Assembly (NCBI GenBank): GCA_026386805.1
Contig: JAPLMX010000113.1
Location: 1 to 35,566, forward strand
Reading direction: 5' to 3'
Length of the DNA: 35,566 bases
Source of the DNA: Phycisphaerae bacterium
GTDB taxonomy: Bacteria > Planctomycetota > Phycisphaerae > Sedimentisphaerales > Anaerobacaceae
Shown here: one piece after another, positions 30,893-35,566 of the stretch
How the letters are laid out: every line of letters begins with the position of its first letter
Position numbering within the stretch: the first letter of the stretch is position 1
Translations under genes and position numbers: made by a program
Notes under the pieces: generated by a model
The model's database searches: none
Told to the model about the DNA's origin: nothing
The model's input: only the letters and a program-made list of their open reading frames with translations

Positions 30893-31765
30893 CTACTCTG
30901 CGGCCTGAATTCCCACAACGGCAATGCCTAACTCGTTGGCCAGCTCCAGCGTCTGGGGCTTGTCGATGATGATCGTTTTCCTGGCCTCAATCACCAGGCA
31001 CCTGGCTCCGCCGGCCGCCAGGTCCCGGATCGTCTCCGGTCCGACGCAGGGCACGTCGAACCGCATGTCCTGCCTGGGCTTGGAGGTTTTGATCAGGGTC
31101 CAGCCGCCGGACTTGCAGAATCGGCCGGCCCGCTGGATCATCTCGGCCGTTCCCTCGATGGCTTCCACGGCGATCACTTCGCGCTCTTTGACCGCGATGG
31201 CCTGGCCGATGTCGAGCTCGCCCAGTTTCTTGGCCAGCGGCCAACCGAATTCGATATCGTGCTCGACCTGCGAGCCCGGCTGACGCTTCGTCATGACGCC
31301 CGAATCGGCAAGGTGCTCCTGACAATACATCGTGGAGTTCTCCAAATGAATGCCGCCGGTAGCCAGTTCATCGGCCAGTGCCGACAAGAGCGTATCCGTC
31401 AGCCTGTTCTTGCCCCGCAGCCGCCAGTAGTACACCCGGAACGCCCGCCAGTCGGGAACGTACTGCACGATCCGCCACGGCGTGAACAGGTGCGATTTCG
31501 TCACGCGCCCGACCATGACGGCCTGCGTCACGTCGTGTTTGCGGAGCCGGCGAATCCAACTGCCCGGCCGGGCGACGCCGACGTGATAGAAGGTATCGAC
31601 CTCATCCGCCAGCGGCTCGTCCACGTAGCCGGCGAATCCGACGCAGACGACCCGTAGGCCTTGCCTCCTCGCCCCGGCGGCGACCAGGAATGGGAGCCTG
31701 CCCCCTCCGGCGATCAGGCCGACGGTGGAAGATGTTTGATGGTTGATGGTTGATGGTTGATTCAT
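30893..31765 (-). CDS. lpxI: UDP-2,3-diacylglucosamine pyrophosphatase LpxI
   Basis: A 290-residue enzyme of lipid A synthesis, the LpxH substitute found in many Gram-negative lineages (formerly DUF1009). The family opening TVGLIAGGGRLPFLVAAGARRQG is preceded by a 14-residue extension encoded by a heptamer array. Also seen: VGVARPGSWIRRLRKHDVTQAVMVG, DTLLSALADELATGGIHLENST, GQAIAVKEREVIAVEAIEGTAEMI and KPRQDMRFDVPCVGPETI. The start ATG at 31763-31765 directly touches structured element X, and no ribosome site is seen. The lpxD remnant lies upstream on the same strand. Confidence 0.93.
   Translation of the reverse strand: MNQPSTINHQTSSTVGLIAGGGRLPFLVAAGARRQGLRVVCVGFAGYVDEPLADEVDTFYHVGVARPGSWIRRLRKHDVTQAVMVGRVTKSHLFTPWRIVQYVPDWRAFRVYYWRLRGKNRLTDTLLSALADELATGGIHLENSTMYCQEHLADSGVMTKRQPGSQVEHDIEFGWPLAKKLGELDIGQAIAVKEREVIAVEAIEGTAEMIQRAGRFCKSGGWTLIKTSKPRQDMRFDVPCVGPETIRDLAAGGARCLVIEARKTIIIDKPQTLELANELGIAVVGIQAAE
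31735..31762. repeat. Heptamer array at the lpxI start
   Basis: Four 7-base units: TTTGATG, GTTGATG, GTTGATG, GTTGATT, directly followed by the complement of the lpxI ATG. On the minus strand it is translated as part of the lpxI N-terminus (NQPSTINHQ). Confidence 0.8.
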
Positions 31766-31950
31766 AACTGGAGTTCTGCAAAATGGAGATTAGGCCTATA
31801 TTCTTCAAGGAAATCTCCTTCTTCGATTTCCTTGAAGAATTGGCGCAAGCTGTTCTCTGTCAAGGTGTTACGATTTGGGAAGGAAAAATCGAGAAAAGAG
31901 ATTTTTCCTTCCCAAAGTAGGCCTAATCTCCATTTTGCAGAAGTCCAGTT
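31766..31950 (+). repeat. Structured repeat element X, copy 2 (outer stem plus two hairpins)
   Basis: A 185-base element. The outer arms 31766-31798 and 31918-31950 pair over 33 bases with one mismatch. Inside are hairpin B (31800-31815 with 31825-31840, 16 of 16) and hairpin A (31874-31890 with 31900-31916, 17 of 17). It matches the reverse complement of copy 1 (21505-21683). Arm bases differ between copies (GATTA for CGTTC, CAAGG for CACGG, GGAAGG for GGAGGG), yet the opposite arm changes with them. Confidence 0.9.
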
Positions 31951-31977
31951 CATAAATCGAAGATCACGCTTCACAAA

Positions 31978-32427
31978 TCAGACCTGCGGCTTCGCTTTCA
32001 TCTCGGCCGCGAGCTCTTCCAATTGGTTTTGCAGGGTCCGGATGTCCTGACGCATCTGGGGCAGATAGGGCAGCATCGTGTACGCCCGCCGGGCTTGGCC
32101 GGCGCCGATGGCGGGGGCGCCCAACACCGTCTCGCCGTCGGGAATGCTGTTGACGACGCCGGCCTGGGCCCCGATCGTGACATGGTTCCCAATCGTAATG
32201 TGGCCGACCACGCCGACCTGGCCGACGATGACCGCATCGGCCTTCGTGCTCGCCAACTGCTTCTCGTACTTGCGGTTGACCAAAAAACTGAGGTCGCCCG
32301 GTCCCGCGTGGCTCAGGGTTGCGGCCGCCCGGGTCCTGATATTGGGATCCCCGCAGACCCGCCCGCCCATGTGCTCCGCAATCTCGCCGAGTGTTCGCTC
32401 TTGCATGAAGCCGCCCATGGAATCCAT
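31978..32427 (-). pseudogene. lpxD: LpxD (UDP-3-O-acylglucosamine N-acyltransferase) with internal deletion
   Basis: An open 149-residue frame against about 340 for the family. Residues 10-67 match the N-terminal domain (RTLGEIAEHMGGRVCGDPNIRTRAAATLSHAGPGDLSFLVNRKYEKQLASTKADAVIV). The next residues jump directly to the end of the hexapeptide-repeat helix and the C-terminal helix (VGVVGHITIGNHVTIGAQAGV, ETVLGAPAIG, ALPYLPQ-like and the helix after it). About 190 residues in the middle, including the catalytic His region, are missing in frame. Short repeats at the joint (GTCGGCCAGGTCGG...GTCGGCC) could have caused it. It may be inactive, or another full copy exists. Start ATG 32427; ATG 32406 suits the family better. 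Confidence 0.8.
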
Positions 32428-32454
32428 TTCTGATCGTCTAGGCCCAAAGCGTGC

Positions 32455-32482
32455 ATTGTACAGTTGACAGGGCGTTCGTCAA
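32455..32482 (-). promoter_or_regulatory. Promoter for the lpxD remnant and perhaps lpxI
   Basis: On the minus strand TTGACG (32477-32482) and TACAAT (32455-32460) are separated by 16 bases, 28 bases before the ATG at 32427. A good match to sigma-70-type consensus. Confidence 0.6.
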
Positions 32483-32588
32483 CGGAACGGACGACAGGTT
32501 ATAGTGCAAACATCGCCAAGCTCCGAAGACTCCGCTTGACGCTGCCACCCTACCCCGTCTTGCGACTTTGCGTTTGCCCTGTGGCAGG

Positions 32589-33641
32589 TTAGAAAGGCAG
32601 ACTGGCGAGGACTTCCTTGGGGAGGCTGGGGGAGGGCTTGCGGGCGAAATCCTCCGCGGGGTCTCGAAACACGGTGACCGTTCGGCCGAGCGGCCGGTAA
32701 ACGGCGGGATCGGTTGGGCCGAACAGGGCGACCGTGCGCACTCCCATGCCGGCCGCCAGATGGGTCACGCCGCTGTCGTTGCCGATAAAGGCGTCGGCGC
32801 AGCTCAGCAGCCCGACCACCTGGGTCAGAGCCAGGTGAGCTACACATTTGGCCGTGGCGTGCATCTGGACCTTCTCCGAAGGCCGAAACCTCTCCACCTC
32901 GGCGGGACCCAGCAGAAACAGGACCTCCACGTCGCGGTCCCGCAACTCCTTGGCCGTAGCGAGGAAATTGTCCAGGTGCCAGCATTTCTTCTGCCCTCCA
33001 CTTCCGGGCTGGATCACGACGAGTCGCCGCGACAGATCGATCCCGGCCTGTTCGAGCAGCTCAACGCCTCGGTCCCGGTCCGCCTCGCGCACGCGAATCG
33101 TCACTTCTTTCTCAGGGATCTTGGCCTGGTCCGGCGGCAGGCTGCTCTGGCGGGCGAATTGCTCCACGTGGAACTGGGCGACGTGCCGGTGTTCGCCCTC
33201 CGGCGGCTTGAGAGGCAGGGTGATCACCTCGGCGCTATGGCTGCAGTTGGCGGTGAAGATCAGGTTCTGCTCGAAGTCGCTCCCCGGCTCGCCGAGAAAG
33301 GTGATGATCCAGGAGTAGTCGGCGAACAGGTGGATGAGCGGGTCCCGGTCGGCCAGATCGAAGCCGGCGGGGGCCGTGAAGAGCCGGTGCAACTCGGCCG
33401 TGTCGATTGAGCGGACGCCATCCACGCACGTTCGCTCGGGCAAGATGCCGACGTATTCGGCGTGACCGACCAGATCGACGCCGCCCAAGTCCAGGGCGTC
33501 TTTCAGGAGCTTTACCAGCGGCAGCGTCAGCAGGCAATCACCGAGTGCGCCGGGCTGCAGAATCACCGCGCGTTGACTCTCCCGCGCCAATTGAGCGTCG
33601 GTTGCTTCCAGCAAGCTCAGAATGTCATCACGCGCCTGCAT
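32589..33641 (-). CDS. Glycosyltransferase family 9 (heptosyltransferase-like)
   Basis: A 350-residue GT-B glycosyltransferase resembling ADP-heptose:LPS heptosyltransferases. The N-terminal domain has AVILQPGALGDCLLTLPLVKLLKDAL (the GxxGD motif). The C-terminal domain has LVVIQPGSGGQKKCWHLDNFLATAKEL and SCADAFIGNDSGVTHLAAGMGVRTVALFGPTDP (the GNDSGxxHLA donor site). It works at the cytoplasmic face of the inner membrane on an LPS-like core, in line with the lpx genes nearby. The sugar donor cannot be told. The promoter at 33650-33678 would start RNA only a few bases before this ATG, so the message may be leaderless. Confidence 0.88.
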   Translation of the reverse strand: MQARDDILSLLEATDAQLARESQRAVILQPGALGDCLLTLPLVKLLKDALDLGGVDLVGHAEYVGILPERTCVDGVRSIDTAELHRLFTAPAGFDLADRDPLIHLFADYSWIITFLGEPGSDFEQNLIFTANCSHSAEVITLPLKPPEGEHRHVAQFHVEQFARQSSLPPDQAKIPEKEVTIRVREADRDRGVELLEQAGIDLSRRLVVIQPGSGGQKKCWHLDNFLATAKELRDRDVEVLFLLGPAEVERFRPSEKVQMHATAKCVAHLALTQVVGLLSCADAFIGNDSGVTHLAAGMGVRTVALFGPTDPAVYRPLGRTVTVFRDPAEDFARKPSPSLPKEVLASLPF

Positions 33642-33649
33642 AAACGCTC

Positions 33650-33678
33650 ATTATAACCTATCGCCCTTCTCACCTCAA
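33650..33678 (-). promoter_or_regulatory. Promoter of the GT9 gene, probably giving a leaderless mRNA
   Basis: On the minus strand TTGAGG (33673-33678) and a perfect TATAAT (33650-33655) are separated by 17 bases. The ATG at 33639-33641 is nine bases past the -10 box, where transcription itself would start. Confidence 0.65.
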
Positions 33679-33721
33679 TAGGGATTGGCATTCGGGCTGG
33701 TGCGGGGTGCGTGGCGGCAGA

Positions 33722-33966
33722 GTAGGGCGAGTGTCCCCGCTCGCCTAAGATTGCCGTGCTTCGCTCCTAAGAAACTGACGGTTCGGGTGCCGTGCCGGGT
33801 GCCATGCTTACGCTGGCGTAAGCATGTCTTGCCCCTCGGAGGGAACATGTCTACGCGAGCGTAGACATGGCACCCAGAGCCCGACGCCTGGTTTCTTCCG
33901 AACACCAGCCGCGAAGCGGCTGACCGACTCGCAATGACATGAGTCGTGCGGGGACGCACGACCTAC
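33722..33966. repeat. Nested palindromic repeats: R1 split by R2, R2 split by R3
   Basis: R1 begins at 33722-33758 (GGCGAGTGTCCCCGCTCGCC) and resumes at 33942-33966 (GTGCGGGGACGCACGACCTA). Between them is R2 (about 33757-33922: CTCCTAAGAAACTGACGGTT, then TGGTTTCTTCC), itself opened after CGGGTGCC (33784-33791) by R3 (about 33792-33888). R3 is GGGTGCCATG...CATGGCACCC around two hairpins, ATGCTTACGC/GCGTAAGCAT (33804-33825) and ATGTCTACGC/GCGTAGACAT (33847-33868). No gene is seen between 33660 and 34104. Confidence 0.8.
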
Positions 33967-34104
33967 TCTCTGCCTCGTGTCATCGGGAATTGCTGCCTGC
34001 CTATGACAGGTAGCACAATCGAACGAGTGAAATCCCGATGGTTTGGCATCCCATTGACTCATGACAAGATCCGAAGTGACTGTGGGTATATTGCCCGAAC
34101 GGCG

Positions 34105-35442
34105 TTAGCCTTTGAAGCTTTGGCTCTCGAAATCGCTGCGGAACAGCAATGCCTGCCGGCCCTTCTGTGCCGCACGAACTCGCAAGGCAATGTCATCGGC
34201 ATACCGGGGCAACTGCAATGTGTACGAGCCGCCATCATGTTTGAACGAGTCAGTCTTCTCGACCTGGCCGGTCTTTGTGCTTACCCATTCGGCCTGGTAC
34301 TCGCCGGCGGGCAACTCGAGGGCAAGCTCGGTGAGATCGCTGCCGTTGACGTAGACGGCGTAGGCTTTTCCCGGCTCGCACAGCACGCGTGCCGTGACAC
34401 CCTTGGGCGGTTTGCTCTTGACCACGGCGTCGTCCGGCTTCATCCGGATGAAATCGAAACCCTCGATGAATTCCTTGAGGATTTGCAGTTGCTGGCGCAG
34501 CTCCGGCCCGCCGCCGCCGGGGGCGCTGATCGGGGCGTTGCCTTGCACACTGGCGACGGTGAAGGAATAGTCCAGGTTGCTGTAGGCCGCGCCGCCGGCC
34601 ACGAGGAAGTCCCAGGCTTCCAGCCGATACGGCTTGACGCGATCCGCGCCGGAAAACCCGGTCTCGTCATCCGCGATCACCTTGTTGAGTGAATAGTTCT
34701 GGGCTACGGCGATGGGCGGCTTGGCGTAGTGAAAATTGAAGATCGAGACGTTCGGGTTCGGGTTTTCGACTTTCTTCGATTTATTGGCGATGTTCTGGGC
34801 GATCAGGTGTTTGTTCTTGAATCCCGACTGGGCCTTGACGATGGTCTCGGCGATATGGCTCTGCCATTCCTCCGTCACGCCTCCGAAATAGGGTTCGTTG
34901 CAGATTTCGCAGTAGACGTTGTCGAAGTCCTTCAGGGCCTCGACGATCCGCTGCACCATCGCGTCCTGCACGGCCAGGAGACCGCCGTTCTGGAGCGTGT
35001 AGACCTCGGTCCGCTGGATCGCGCCGATCCCGTTGACGTTGTTGCGGGCGTTCATCGGGCTCAGTTGCCACATCGAATCTTCGTAGAAGGGGCAAAACAG
35101 AACCAGCTCGACGACGATACCCCGCTGGTTCGCCGCGCCGACGAAGTCCGTGAGCCGCTGGAAGTACCGGGCGTCCCACTGGGTCAGGTCGAATTTGTTG
35201 CCGCCGTTGGCATAGCCGAGAGTGTCGCTTCGGGCCCACGGGCACCGCAGATTGCCCTGGGCCGGCGCGAGGGTGTTGTTCTCGATTTTGAAAGCGCCGA
35301 CCGGCTCGCAATAGGCCCCGCTGAACGTGCGGGTGAGGTTGAAGCCGTGCGATTGTAGTGTCGCCAGGTAAGGCTGGTAGTCGAATGCCTGGTTCAGCAC
35401 GGCGCCGTAGTGCTCGCCGGAGGTGATTACTGAATTTCGCAT
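34105..35442 (-). CDS. Secreted glycoside hydrolase (TIM-barrel, GH5-like), 5' end replaced by an IS end
   Basis: About 435 native residues of a cellulase-like hydrolase. VITSGEHYGAVLNQAFDYQPYLATLQSHGFNLTRTFSG starts the barrel. FDNVYCEICNEPYFGG carries the probable acid/base Glu and KVIADDETGFSGAD the probable nucleophile Glu; a C-terminal beta domain follows (YAVYVNGSDLTELALELPAGEYQAEWVSTKTGQ). The signal peptide and first strand are missing, because the IS end joins at the TA 35428-35429. The frame stays open through the IS end (ATGs at 35442 and 35466, GTG at 35529), giving the same foreign N-terminus as the Hsp70-like gene. Without a signal peptide it is unlikely to be exported. Confidence 0.8.
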   Translation of the reverse strand: MRNSVITSGEHYGAVLNQAFDYQPYLATLQSHGFNLTRTFSGAYCEPVGAFKIENNTLAPAQGNLRCPWARSDTLGYANGGNKFDLTQWDARYFQRLTDFVGAANQRGIVVELVLFCPFYEDSMWQLSPMNARNNVNGIGAIQRTEVYTLQNGGLLAVQDAMVQRIVEALKDFDNVYCEICNEPYFGGVTEEWQSHIAETIVKAQSGFKNKHLIAQNIANKSKKVENPNPNVSIFNFHYAKPPIAVAQNYSLNKVIADDETGFSGADRVKPYRLEAWDFLVAGGAAYSNLDYSFTVASVQGNAPISAPGGGGPELRQQLQILKEFIEGFDFIRMKPDDAVVKSKPPKGVTARVLCEPGKAYAVYVNGSDLTELALELPAGEYQAEWVSTKTGQVEKTDSFKHDGGSYTLQLPRYADDIALRVRAAQKGRQALLFRSDFESQSFKG

Positions 35443-35566
35443 AATATAGTGACAGATTTTTCGCATAATATATTGACACCAGCGTTTCGTTCTCGTAGGC
35501 TGTCCGCATGGACAGAAAAGGACGAACACGAAGGGACTTCGACGAGTTGGAGAACCGCCGAAAGCA
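35430..35566 (+). mobile_element. Partial IS630-type insertion sequence, right copy (terminus only)
   Basis: The exact reverse complement of 1-136 plus one further base. It begins after the TA at 35428-35429. Two 20-base direct repeats (35435-35454 TTTCGCATAATATAGTGACA and 35459-35478, 18 of 20 identical) stand next to the end. The element continues past the window. Confidence 0.75.
35508..35566 (+). CDS. IS630-type transposase, N-terminal fragment (runs off the window)
   Basis: ATG 35508 opens a frame encoding MDRKGRTRRDFDELENRRK, identical to the fragment at the left end and cut by the window edge. The start lies 79 bases inside the element end, a usual distance for a transposase gene. No ribosome site is obvious. 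Confidence 0.5.
   Translation, partial: MDRKGRTRRDFDELENRRK

Overview
The window looks like one contig from an uncultured Gram-negative bacterium of the planctomycete type (Phycisphaerae-like is my best guess). The DNA is GC-rich. It carries lipid A genes (lpxI, an lpxD remnant), a gatCAB amidotransferase set, dTDP-rhamnose genes, and large coiled-coil, TPR and repeat proteins, and its gene gaps are filled with palindromic repeats. The lineage is inference; no rRNA or tRNA gene was found.

Both ends of the window are the same insertion-sequence end in opposite orientation (1-136 and 35430-35566, identical over 136 bases). Each copy stops at a TA and carries the first codons of an IS630-type transposase reading outward. 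The left copy cuts off the start of an Hsp70-like gene and the right copy cuts off the start of a secreted glycoside hydrolase. Because the IS end is open in the same frame, both genes now share the same foreign N-terminal peptide.

Layout: 0.1-3.6 kb, Hsp70-like, small TPR/membrane and FHA genes (+). 3.6-6.3 kb, UPF0210 protein, ACT regulator and surE (-). 6.6-7.3 kb, nnrE (+). 7.4-9.7 kb, a membrane-anchored coiled-coil protein and a HAD phosphatase (-). 9.9-15.2 kb, a UbiA-type prenyltransferase, rluB-like, a double Rid protein and an SGNH/TPR protein (+). 15.2-18.3 kb, a tightly coupled minus-strand operon DUF4258, YgiT zinc finger, carbamoyltransferase, SxtJ-like, DUF5989. 18.8-20.9 kb, a protein built from about fifteen 26-residue repeats (-). 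21.2-26.2 kb, rpmB, gatC, an alpha/beta hydrolase, gatA, gatB and a cupin (+). 26.2-27.1 kb, a membrane protein (-). 27.4-30.6 kb, rmlACDB with its own promoter (+). 30.9-33.6 kb, lpxI, an internally deleted lpxD and a GT9 glycosyltransferase (-). 34.1-35.4 kb, the broken glycoside hydrolase (-).

The theme is cell-envelope and polysaccharide work: lipid A, rhamnose, GT9, carbamoyl and SGNH modification, and a lipid-linked sugar carrier. The most unusual content is noncoding. There are two copies of a 180-base element with an outer stem and two inner hairpins whose arms change in a compensating way. Several palindromic repeats are inserted inside one another. Inverted arrays of degenerate 7- or 8-base units touch start and stop codons.
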